The notes below the pieces were generated by a model. The model was not told the DNA's origin and ran no database searches. It worked only from the letters and a program-made list of their open reading frames with translations. From assembly GCF_036880985.1 (NCBI RefSeq), contig NZ_JBAJNO010000008.1, positions 62,001 to 126,000 on the forward strand: a stretch of 64,000 nt of DNA. Direction: 5' to 3'. The number at the start of each line of letters is the position of its first letter. Position 1 is the first letter of the stretch. This stretch comes from Limibacter armeniacum. GTDB taxonomy: Bacteria > Bacteroidota > Bacteroidia > Cytophagales > Flammeovirgaceae. Shown here one piece after another: positions 53,036 to 59,683 of this stretch. The position numbers were made by a program, and so were the translations under genes.

Positions 53036-54082
53036 CTAGTCTTCTTCGTGGAAATACACCGTGTAATAGTTCATGTTCCGCTCATTGTCAAAGCCCTTCT
53101 CGATGTACTCCTCGTTGCCTTTCACTGCAATCTGCACCTTGCCGCCGTCCAGCTTGATCAGGCACTTGAAGTCTTTCCTTGCCTTTCGGACTGCATCGGC
53201 TGATATCTGGAACTCGGGATATACCTCGATATCGTATTTTTCGCTGATGTCCTTTCTAAACTCTATGAAAGAATCGATCACATCCGGCTCCTCCAGTACC
53301 TCATTTTCGAACTCCACTACATTGAACTCATCTCGAGTACCGAAGTAGTTCAAACTTCTTTGCAGGAAAGCTATTTGTTCTGGCTTCTCTACATTATGAT
53401 CCTCATTGAAAACATCTGCTACAAAACCACGGCAAAGCTGCAGGTAGTTGGTTGTGTGCAAATGACTATCAGCGATTTGCTCCACCCGTAGGAAGCTTTC
53501 ACTCCAGTATCCCGATTCGACTGACTTTTTGCTTTCCTCTTTTAGTAGGATCTTGAAGCCGCTTTCCTTTCGGTCATTTAGGATAATGCAAGCCTTGTCG
53601 ATCTTGTTGCTGCCTTTCTTGTAGTCCAGCTTCATTCCCTCCAGTTCTGGATTGACTGTGATAAAGACATTCTTTTTCTCAGACTTGAATATCCCGATAC
53701 CATCCACAACGTCCCCATCTACAATGCAATCTTCCAGATATGCCACGTAAAACTCACCGCCCTGAATGCGGGGATGGGTAGAGGAGCTGAACAGGTGTTT
53801 GGCCATATTCTCAGACTGCACCTTAAACTCTGCCGGATTCTCAAAAATCCTTTTGGCAAAGCCATACATCTCATTTAGCTTGAGGTCGCCAGATTCATCA
53901 CAAAACTGGTAACGGGCACCAGAGTTGATTGGTCTTAGGAAATAGTGGAGCATCTCCTTATAGAGTAGCTCATATTTTCCTATTTCGATTTCTTCTTCGA
54001 GTATCAGTGATTCTTCCTGAACCTTATTACCTACAATGTGCAGGATCAGGTTTTTGAGTTTGACAGAATTAAAATCGTTCAT
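53036..54082 (-). CDS. Nucleoid-associated protein, NdpA/YejK family
   Basis: A 348-residue protein with the NA37/NdpA pattern: LFSSSTHPRIQGGEFYVAYLEDCIVDGDVVDGIGIFKSE near residue 95, and EGFDNERNMNYYTVYFHEE at the end. The family is found on bacterial chromosomes where it associates with the nucleoid. Its presence in the early region of a prophage suggests it alters host DNA structure, or that it belongs to phage defence or replication. It shows no membrane segment. It is preceded by small unknown genes and followed by the terminator triplet. Confidence 0.82.
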   Translation of the reverse strand: MNDFNSVKLKNLILHIVGNKVQEESLILEEEIEIGKYELLYKEMLHYFLRPINSGARYQFCDESGDLKLNEMYGFAKRIFENPAEFKVQSENMAKHLFSSSTHPRIQGGEFYVAYLEDCIVDGDVVDGIGIFKSEKKNVFITVNPELEGMKLDYKKGSNKIDKACIILNDRKESGFKILLKEESKKSVESGYWSESFLRVEQIADSHLHTTNYLQLCRGFVADVFNEDHNVEKPEQIAFLQRSLNYFGTRDEFNVVEFENEVLEEPDVIDSFIEFRKDISEKYDIEVYPEFQISADAVRKARKDFKCLIKLDGGKVQIAVKGNEEYIEKGFDNERNMNYYTVYFHEED

Positions 54083-54182
54083 TGCTATTTTTCGGGTTTG
54101 AAATGGAGCAGGACAAACGCCCCGCTCCGAGTTTCAGATTATCCTGTAATTGTGTAATTTAAAACCACTTAAAACACATTTT

Positions 54183-54845
54183 TCACACAAAACAGATAAC
54201 CTTTTTTAAGAATGACAGAAGTTTTTCCCTTTCAATAATGCTGTCGTTATAAAGTAGCATAAGCATATCTTCCAGACTGTATATTCTTAAGTGCGCAATC
54301 AAGTCATATCGACAATATCCTGAACGTAGACTTACCGTCAGCAGAGGGGGTTCGTTTTCCGGAAAACCCAGAAAGATATCTAGTACTCCTTCTGCTGTTT
54401 TTTCAGTGTATATTATCGTATACTCATGATTGGTTAACACACTTATTTTCTCATCTATATGTGATGCGAAAAATTGATGAATTTCTTCTCGAAGTTCCTT
54501 TAGCCTTGGTTCTGATAGAACTTTCACTTGTTTTATAAACCTGCTATTGAAAAGCTTATCTCTTTTTAAGAGATCGATTGCCTCTTGAGCTGTTGTTACA
54601 TTTTGGTCAAAGAGACACTTGCTAAACATGGAGCTATTAAGTGTTATAAAATCAAGTGAAAACCTGCAACTGTATTTATTTTTATATAAGGTGATCAAGT
54701 AATGGATACTACCCTCATCCTTCAATGTACATTTGTAACTTTCAAAGAAAGATGTGTGTTCATTTGATGAGTTGGTAGCACGATCAATATTAACCCTAAT
54801 GGGTGAAAATGTTTCATTTAGGTATCTATCGAGCTCTTCAATCAT
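54183..54845 (-). CDS. Unknown early phage protein
   Basis: I use ATG 54845 (MIEELDRYLNETFSP); the longer frame starts with TTG. The 220-residue protein has several strands and helices (YSCRFSLDFITLNSS, EYTIIYTEKTAEGVLDIFLGF) and no known motif. It follows the 72-residue gene by 13 bp. Confidence 0.5.
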   Translation of the reverse strand: MIEELDRYLNETFSPIRVNIDRATNSSNEHTSFFESYKCTLKDEGSIHYLITLYKNKYSCRFSLDFITLNSSMFSKCLFDQNVTTAQEAIDLLKRDKLFNSRFIKQVKVLSEPRLKELREEIHQFFASHIDEKISVLTNHEYTIIYTEKTAEGVLDIFLGFPENEPPLLTVSLRSGYCRYDLIAHLRIYSLEDMLMLLYNDSIIEREKLLSFLKKVICFV

Positions 54846-54858
54846 AGTATTATCAGTT

Positions 54859-55077
54859 TTAGGATAGCTTGAATCTGAAGAGTATATCCTCAATATCGAA
54901 AGTGATCATTGCGTTATCTTCGATCAGCTTATCGATATCGATTTCCAAATCCTCTTTTCCTGCCTCTTGCAAGCCTTGCTTAACAATGCTGGAGATAAAA
55001 TCATGTAAAGACTTATATGTCTTTAAGTCTCTTTTTACATTGATGTCTTTATCGCATTTGTATTTGAACTTCTCCAT
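54859..55077 (-). CDS. Unknown small acidic/basic protein
   Basis: 72 residues with an opening basic region (EKFKYKCDKDINVKRDLKTYK) and an acidic end (DLEIDIDKLIEDNAMITFDIEDILF). First gene after the terminator at 55099, so it begins a new transcription unit. No family known. Confidence 0.5.
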   Translation of the reverse strand: MEKFKYKCDKDINVKRDLKTYKSLHDFISSIVKQGLQEAGKEDLEIDIDKLIEDNAMITFDIEDILFRFKLS

Positions 55078-55098
55078 CCTTGGTTTCAGTTTTTAAAA

Positions 55099-55120
55099 CC
55101 TCCCCCAAAACTGGGGGAGG
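55099..55120 (-). terminator. Terminator of the regulatory transcript
   Basis: On the minus strand, CCTCCCCC-AGTTTT-GGGGGAGG followed by TTTT. It would stop transcripts coming from the 99-residue gene across the structured stretch. Confidence 0.7.
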
Positions 55121-55164
55121 GTAGCGGAACTCAATCCAATCTTAGTTTATAGTTTATGAGCACC

Positions 55165-55452
55165 AGTCGGGTACTGCCCCCGACTCTAGGATCTGTTCGA
55201 TGCTAATCAGCTGCCCTGAAGTTCTGAGCCGTTGATCCTTCGTTGATTCAGCCGGTAACCCAAAAAACCGGCTGTGCTTTCTACTATGAACCTTAAATTG
55301 ATTTCTTCTGAGTGGGCTTGATTAGGAAACAAGCCCCGGGCAAAAGCCCGGGTATGTAATATGTTTAACCTAATTTATTAACCTGTCTCAATTGCTTGCG
55401 CACAGGCGGGAAACGCTCCCACGGAACAGCACGGTTCCTCTCTTTGCTGTGC
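55165..55452. ncRNA. Multi-hairpin non-coding stretch beside the Cro-like gene
   Basis: Between 55120 and 55463 there is no ORF, but at least four strong structures: AGTCGGG/CCCGACT (55165-55185), AGCCGGT/ACCGGCT (55250-55273), CCCGGGC/GCCCGGG (55335-55352), and a branched one with outer stem GCACAG/CTGTGC (55400-55452) enclosing GGAAC/GTTCC and a small GC-rich loop. It would be copied on the minus strand with the 99-residue gene as a 3' tail. An ncRNA or a processed leader is suspected. Confidence 0.45.
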
Positions 55453-55463
55453 TTGTGAATCAC

Positions 55464-55763
55464 TTATTCTGAATTAGATAAAGTATTTCTGAATCTTTGA
55501 AAGATCTTGTTTATCAAACTTTCTTGATCATGACAGTCATCTATGTCTAGGTTTTCTATAATTTCTTTAAAGATTATTAAAGCTAACCTTACGGAATCAC
55601 TTCTGTTTGTCAAGTCATCTATTTTGATTAACGATTTATTGTGTGTTTCTGAATAGAATTTAACTAAATCTTTATGAACCTTTACTGTGTTTAGGTTTTC
55701 GTATTCAGATTTATTGGTTTTTAGGATAAACTTACTGTAGTCATTTGAAGCCAAGGTTGTCAT
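55464..55763 (-). CDS. Small phage regulator, Cro-like position
   Basis: 99 residues, divergent from the repressor, the position of cro. The middle (IKIDDLTNRSDSVRLALIIFKEIIENLD) could be a ribbon-helix-helix or helix pair; no clear HTH is visible. The intergenic region holds operator dyads. A regulator acting against the repressor is inferred from position. Confidence 0.5.
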   Translation of the reverse strand: MTTLASNDYSKFILKTNKSEYENLNTVKVHKDLVKFYSETHNKSLIKIDDLTNRSDSVRLALIIFKEIIENLDIDDCHDQESLINKIFQRFRNTLSNSE

Positions 55764-55811
55764 GATATTGTACTGAGCTAAGTAAATTGTGGAATAATTG
55801 GCACATTATTT

Positions 55812-55862
55812 ATGTATAACATTGGATGTAACTATATTTGTGTTATAATTATGTAACACAAA
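55812..55862. promoter_or_regulatory. Phage operator dyads in divergent promoter region
   Basis: Two inverted repeats: ATGTATAACAT at 55812-55822 and the perfect arms TTTGTGTTA/TAACACAAA at 55837-55862 (8-bp spacer). Related half sites ATGTAAC occur between. They lie between the leftward Cro-position gene and the rightward repressor, where lysis-lysogeny operators belong. Confidence 0.65.
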
Positions 55863-55946
55863 CATGTAATGCGCTTGTTAATACTCTTCAATATTATACA
55901 TCATAACTGAAAACTTCAAGAAAAACCGAATAAATCTAAAGAAAAA

Positions 55947-56426
55947 ATGAAAGCAGGACAGAAAATACGTGAATTATATGGCGTTAAAGGCAGTGCTGAT
56001 GCACAAAAGCTTGCTGAGAGATTCGGGAAATCTACTACAACTATTTATAGTTACTTTAATTCAGAGTTCCCACCAGAGTTTATCATTAAACAGGTGAAGG
56101 AAGATTTCCCAGATGTAGATATGAATTGGTTGTTGTTTGATGAACCTATTAAGGAAAAGACTATTGATACAGAGCAATCTCTTAGTGAAGAGGATCAATA
56201 TAAAATTGCAGAGCAAGTAATGGAAAGTAAAGTTATGCCAGTGTTGGATAGCTTTATGAACAGCTTGGAAGAAAGGTTTGAACGCTTCCTGAGAACAATC
56301 AAAAGTGAAAAGGAGGCTAAGTTTGCCAGACGAAGGTTTGCAGACTTTAAGGACCAGTCAGTCCAATTGGGAAAGAGTAGGTTATTACTCCAAACAGGCG
56401 TTGCAAGCATGGTTATGCAGCCATAA
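55947..56426 (+). CDS. CI-like repressor without protease domain
   Basis: 159 residues. The N-terminus GQKIRELYGVKGSADAQKLAERFGKSTTTIYSYFNSEFPPEFIIKQ is a helix-turn-helix module (about residues 5-50), like the Bet v1-type phage CI repressors. The rest is an acidic linker and a coiled coil (KVMPVLDSFMNSLEERFERFLRTIKSEKEAKFARR). No S24 peptidase motif is present, so RecA-driven self-cleavage is not expected. It ends 24 bp before attR and would be codirectional with int in the circular phage. Confidence 0.75.
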   Translation: MKAGQKIRELYGVKGSADAQKLAERFGKSTTTIYSYFNSEFPPEFIIKQVKEDFPDVDMNWLLFDEPIKEKTIDTEQSLSEEDQYKIAEQVMESKVMPVLDSFMNSLEERFERFLRTIKSEKEAKFARRRFADFKDQSVQLGKSRLLLQTGVASMVMQP

Positions 56427-56450
56427 AATCAAACTATTTTTTTGTGTTGA

Positions 56451-56471
56451 TTTTGCTACATATATGCTACA
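56451..56471 (+). other. attR
   Basis: Right copy of the 21-bp direct repeat, identical to 17318-17338; its flank (CAGCGGGAG) differs from that of attL. Confidence 0.88.
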
Positions 56472-56541
56472 GCGGGAGTAATATCAGGTTAAATAAAAAA
56501 TTAACCACCTGAGAAATAAGAGAATAGACTAACAATATTTT

Positions 56542-57483
56542 ATGACTAACCGTATAACAACACTTTTTGAGATTCAATACCCAATCATTCAGGCCGGTAT
56601 GATTTGGTGCAGTGGCTGGCGTTTGGCTTCTGCTGTCAGTAATGCAGGAGGATTAGGCATTATTGGGGCAGGATCTATGCACCCTGAAGTATTGCAGGAG
56701 CATATCCGTAAATGCAAGGGAGCCACAGATAAACCATTTGCTGTAAATATACCTTTGCTGTATCCAGAGATGGATAAGATGATGGAGTTGTTAGTCGCAG
56801 AAGGGGTAAAGATTGTATTCACCTCTGCAGGTAATCCGAAGATATGGACAGGCTTTTTGAAGGAACATGGCATAACCGTCGTACATGTAGTCTCCAGTAC
56901 CAAGTTTGCACTGAAGGCAGAGGAAGCTGGGTGTGATGCTGTGGTGGCAGAAGGTTTTGAAGCAGGTGGTCATAACGGAAGGGAAGAGACCACGACCATG
57001 TGTCTAATACCGGCAGTAGCTGAGGCTGTCAGTATTCCAGTTATTGCAGCTGGAGGAATTGGATCTGGCAAAAGTATGCTAGCTGCATTTGCATTGGGAG
57101 CCGAAGGGGTACAAGTTGGTAGCCGTTTTGCCGCAAGTGAGGAATCTTCAGCCCATCAGAATTTCAAAAACCGTATTGTGGATACGCCCGAAGGGGGGAC
57201 ACTGCTAAGTTTGAAACAATTGACACCTGTAAGGCTGATTCGAAATGAGTTTCAACAGCAAGTGATGGTAGCAGAAGTAAATGGGGCAGACAAAGAAGCT
57301 TTGGCAGAACTTTTAGGTAAACGTAGAGCCAAGAAAGGAATGTTTGAGGGAGATATGGCAGAAGGTGAACTGGAGATTGGGCAGGTAGCAGCTACAATCA
57401 AAGATATTAAGCCTGCAGCCATTATTCTTCAGGATATGTGGAATGAGTTTGTGGAAGAGAAAGCAAGATTGGCCAATCTTTGA
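56542..57483 (+). CDS. Nitronate monooxygenase/enoyl-ACP reductase (FabK-like) flavoprotein
   Basis: 313 residues, FMN-binding TIM barrel. Motifs: PIIQAGMIWCSGWRLASAVSNAGGLGIIGAG at the N-terminus, AEGFEAGGHNG, and IPVIAAGGIGSGKSMLAAFALGAEGVQVGSRF, which bind FMN phosphate. The His in GGHNG is the position used in nitronate monooxygenases. The family includes both nitronate oxidation and fatty-acid enoyl reduction, so the substrate cannot be told. It is the first host gene after attR. Confidence 0.85.
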   Translation: MTNRITTLFEIQYPIIQAGMIWCSGWRLASAVSNAGGLGIIGAGSMHPEVLQEHIRKCKGATDKPFAVNIPLLYPEMDKMMELLVAEGVKIVFTSAGNPKIWTGFLKEHGITVVHVVSSTKFALKAEEAGCDAVVAEGFEAGGHNGREETTTMCLIPAVAEAVSIPVIAAGGIGSGKSMLAAFALGAEGVQVGSRFAASEESSAHQNFKNRIVDTPEGGTLLSLKQLTPVRLIRNEFQQQVMVAEVNGADKEALAELLGKRRAKKGMFEGDMAEGELEIGQVAATIKDIKPAAIILQDMWNEFVEEKARLANL

Positions 57484-57505
57484 TTCTCATTATGATAAAA
57501 TAGTA

Positions 57506-57538
57506 AAAGCCTGCATAACATAATTATGTGGGCTTTTT
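57506..57538 (+). terminator. Terminator after flavoprotein gene
   Basis: GCCTGCATAA..TTATGTGGGC with two G-U pairs and T5, the same general form as phage array hairpins 5, 8 and 9. Confidence 0.75.
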
Positions 57539-57566
57539 CATTTAAAATGCTCTGTGATAAACATTC

Positions 57567-57578
57567 ATATCGTGATAT
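57567..57578. promoter_or_regulatory. Dyad before RNA-repair promoter
   Basis: ATATCGTGATAT, two 5-bp arms with 2-bp centre, 35 bp before the TACCTTTG box. Candidate regulator site. Confidence 0.45.
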
Positions 57579-57612
57579 TTTAGAGAAAAGCGGATAACGA
57601 AAAAAGATTGCC

Positions 57613-57620
57613 TACCTTTG
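57613..57620 (+). promoter_or_regulatory. Bacteroidota-type -7 element for the RNA-repair operon
   Basis: TACCTTTG, an exact TAnnTTTG. No clear -33 TTG element is seen. Predicted transcription start near 57626, which leaves a 5' leader of about 280 nt before the ligase ATG. Confidence 0.55.
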
Positions 57621-57625
57621 TCAAC

Positions 57626-57904
57626 CCTTTTGGCAGGGTTGTCAAGAGATAAGAATAATACAAAACTTTTAAATACAGGCTCGAACTGATCGTCATGTAA
57701 TGCTTCAATACCATACAATCCGACTTTTTATTTCACTTTCCTAAGCAGGAGAGGTGAAGCCTGTGGTTGTATGCCTTCCTTTCGGTGTGAATAAGCACCA
57801 ACAAATCAATTTCAAATTATTGTATTGCAGATAACGAAACACATTACCCCTTACTGTATGACAGTGGGCTTGTCTGCGTACACCATTTTAATGACGATTG
57901 AAAA
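57626..57904 (+). ncRNA. Structured 5' leader with pseudoknot potential
   Basis: The leader has hairpin CCCTTTTGGCAGGG near its start, helix ACAGGCT (57675-57681) with AGCCTGT (57758-57764), helix CATACAA (57712-57718) with TTGTATG (57767-57773), and an inner stem TTCAC..CCT/AGG..GTGAA (57732-57758). The first two helices cross, forming an H-type pseudoknot. Later stems are GGTG/CACC (57784-57799) and ACTGT/ACAGT extended by CCC/GGG (57847-57869), 36 nt before the start. No ORF of note. Function unknown; a cis-acting sensor is one option. Confidence 0.5.
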
Positions 57905-58552
57905 ATGGATAAATATGGTCGTACCTACCATTTTCCTTTTTCGCCAGGCACTACTTCTGATGATAAAATTATGAAGGGTTGGCAAGGCATTTTGGAAAAG
58001 GAACTGGTAATTACGGAAAAACTGGATGGGGAAAACACTTGCCTGAAAAGTAGCGGTGTATATGCCCGTTCACATGCGGCACCCACCCGTAACCCTTGGG
58101 CTGCCAACATGTGGGAGATATGGAACATGGTCAACCCATCTTTAGGAGAACTGGAGATCTTTGGGGAAAACCTTTACGGCATTCACAGCATCGAATATAC
58201 CCGATTGCAAGCTTACTTCTATGTCTTTGCTATTAGGGATGGAGATAGGTGGCTATCTTGGGACGAAGTGAAATTCTATGCAGCCATGCTGGATCTGCCA
58301 ACCGTTCCTGTCTTGGAGATCAATCATTTTACAGAAGCTGAATTGATAAAGAAAATAGATCAGGGAATGGAACAGGAGAGTCAGCTTGGTGGAGAATGCG
58401 AAGGCTTTGTAGTCCGCACAACGGAAGGTTTTAGTGTGGATAGGTTCAAGCACCATGTATTGAAATATGTCAGACAAAACCATGTAAAAACCGATGAGCA
58501 CTGGACAAAAAACTGGAAGAGAGCCCGACTTTGGTTCCCAACCGCTTTATGA
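57905..58552 (+). CDS. ATP-dependent RNA ligase (Rnl family)
   Basis: 215 residues with all nucleotidyltransferase motifs: motif I ITEKLDGENT with nucleophile K39, motif Ia YARSH, motif III LEIFGENLYG, motif IV GECEGFVVRT and motif V KYVRQNH. It should adenylate itself with ATP and then seal RNA ends with 3'-OH and 5'-phosphate. It lacks the extra C-terminal domain of T4 Rnl2-type enzymes, so it is a compact ligase. It overlaps the HD-Pnk gene by 59 bp, consistent with a two-gene RNA-repair unit. Confidence 0.88.
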   Translation: MDKYGRTYHFPFSPGTTSDDKIMKGWQGILEKELVITEKLDGENTCLKSSGVYARSHAAPTRNPWAANMWEIWNMVNPSLGELEIFGENLYGIHSIEYTRLQAYFYVFAIRDGDRWLSWDEVKFYAAMLDLPTVPVLEINHFTEAELIKKIDQGMEQESQLGGECEGFVVRTTEGFSVDRFKHHVLKYVRQNHVKTDEHWTKNWKRARLWFPTAL

Positions 58553-59618
58553 TAAAAACTACCGAATTGATTGGGGAACTATAGAAGAGCAGCCTTGGGT
58601 AAAGCCCATGATGGAGTGTATGCAAGATCCTGTATGGCATGCAGAGGGTGACGTATGGATACACACTCAGATGGTCTGTGAAGCACTTCTGAAACTGGAG
58701 GACTTCCGAAAACTGGGTAGCAAGAAGCAACACCTGTTGGTATTGGCTGCACTGCTACATGATATTGCAAAGCCCCAAACTACAAGAGTGGAGGCTGGTA
58801 GAGTGGTAGCACCAAAACATGCGCTGATTGGTGAGCATAAGGCGAGAGTGTTACTGTGGAACTTGCCGCTTGAGGAGCGGGAAACAGTTTGTGGCTTGGT
58901 ACGCTTGCATGGGTTTCCAGTTTGGGCAATAGACAGGCAGGATGTGTATAGACAGATTAGGCGACACGCCCTTCGGTTAGATCTTCATCTGTTGTACCTG
59001 CTGGCAAAGGCAGATGTACTGGGAAGAATTGGAGATAATACCGATCATATGCTGGAGAGTGTGGAGCTGTTCAAAGAGCTTTGTCTTGAGGTAGATTGCT
59101 ACGGAAAGGCTCCAGATTTTCATAATGACCATAGTCGATTTAAGTTTTTCAGGCAGGATGCCGAATACCCATCCGCTATTTATGATGACACTGTCTTTGA
59201 GGTAACCCTGATGTGTGGTGTGGCAGGCAGTGGGAAGGATACATATGTCAAACAGTTGGATTTGCCCTCTGTCAGTTTGGATGATATCAGGGAAAGACTA
59301 AAAATTCCACATGAAGACCGCAAAGGGCAGGGGCGAGTGATTCAGCATGCAATGGAGGAAGCCAAAGTACTGGCAAGAAAAAAACAGTCTTTTATATGGA
59401 ATGCAACCAACTTGACCCGTGACCTGCGCAATAAAGTCATTTCTATGTTGGAAGTCTATGGTGCTCGCTTTAGGATTGTCTATATCGAATCATCGCTGGA
59501 TAATATATTGGAAAGGCGGCGTGATGAAATTCCAACAGCTAACCTATTGAAGATGGCTGAAAGACTTGAAATGCCAACATTGGATGAAGCACATCAAGTA
59601 GTATATAATCGTAACTAA
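58494..59618 (+). CDS. HD phosphohydrolase-polynucleotide kinase end-healing enzyme
   Basis: 374 residues, bifunctional. The N-terminal HD domain has H57 and the HD pair H89-D90 (LLHDIAKPQ), then GLVRLHGFP and the later aspartate LLAKADVLGR. The C-terminal kinase domain (from about 236) has P-loop CGVAGSGKDTY, SxDxxR motif SLDDIRERL, and NATNLTRDLRNK followed by an RRRDEIP lid. The composition matches the HD-Pnk enzyme described for Runella slithyformis, which heals 2',3'-cyclic-phosphate and 5'-OH ends. It should prepare broken RNA for the ligase encoded in the same operon. Confidence 0.9.
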   Translation: MSTGQKTGREPDFGSQPLYDKNYRIDWGTIEEQPWVKPMMECMQDPVWHAEGDVWIHTQMVCEALLKLEDFRKLGSKKQHLLVLAALLHDIAKPQTTRVEAGRVVAPKHALIGEHKARVLLWNLPLEERETVCGLVRLHGFPVWAIDRQDVYRQIRRHALRLDLHLLYLLAKADVLGRIGDNTDHMLESVELFKELCLEVDCYGKAPDFHNDHSRFKFFRQDAEYPSAIYDDTVFEVTLMCGVAGSGKDTYVKQLDLPSVSLDDIRERLKIPHEDRKGQGRVIQHAMEEAKVLARKKQSFIWNATNLTRDLRNKVISMLEVYGARFRIVYIESSLDNILERRRDEIPTANLLKMAERLEMPTLDEAHQVVYNRN

Positions 59619-59622
59619 AGAC

Positions 59623-59655
59623 AAATCCCTTCAGTGTGTAGCTGAAGGGATTTTT
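59623..59655. terminator. Terminator after RNA-repair operon
   Basis: Perfect 12-bp stem AAATCCCTTCAG/CTGAAGGGATTT with 7-nt loop and T5, 5 bp after the HD-Pnk stop. Confidence 0.85.
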
Positions 59656-59683
59656 AATATGTATTCCATCCGTATTTTTATGG

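Larger units (their letters stand above)
17318..56471. mobile_element. 39.15 kb prophage with attL and attR
   Basis: A tailed-phage genome (terminase, portal, capsid, tape measure, lysis genes) lies between two copies of a perfect 21-bp direct repeat. The integrase is 58 bp inside the left copy and the repressor ends 24 bp before the right copy. On circularisation the repressor and integrase genes would be adjacent and codirectional. The long tape measure with portal, HK97-like capsid and no sheath gene suggests a siphovirus morphology. The integrase is broken. Confidence 0.92.

Noticed and set aside
57675-57690. T-loop-like GGCTCGAACTG suggesting a tRNA or Y-RNA domain
   Set aside because: No acceptor stem, anticodon arm or GGTTCGAATCC consensus; the leader is described only as structured RNA.
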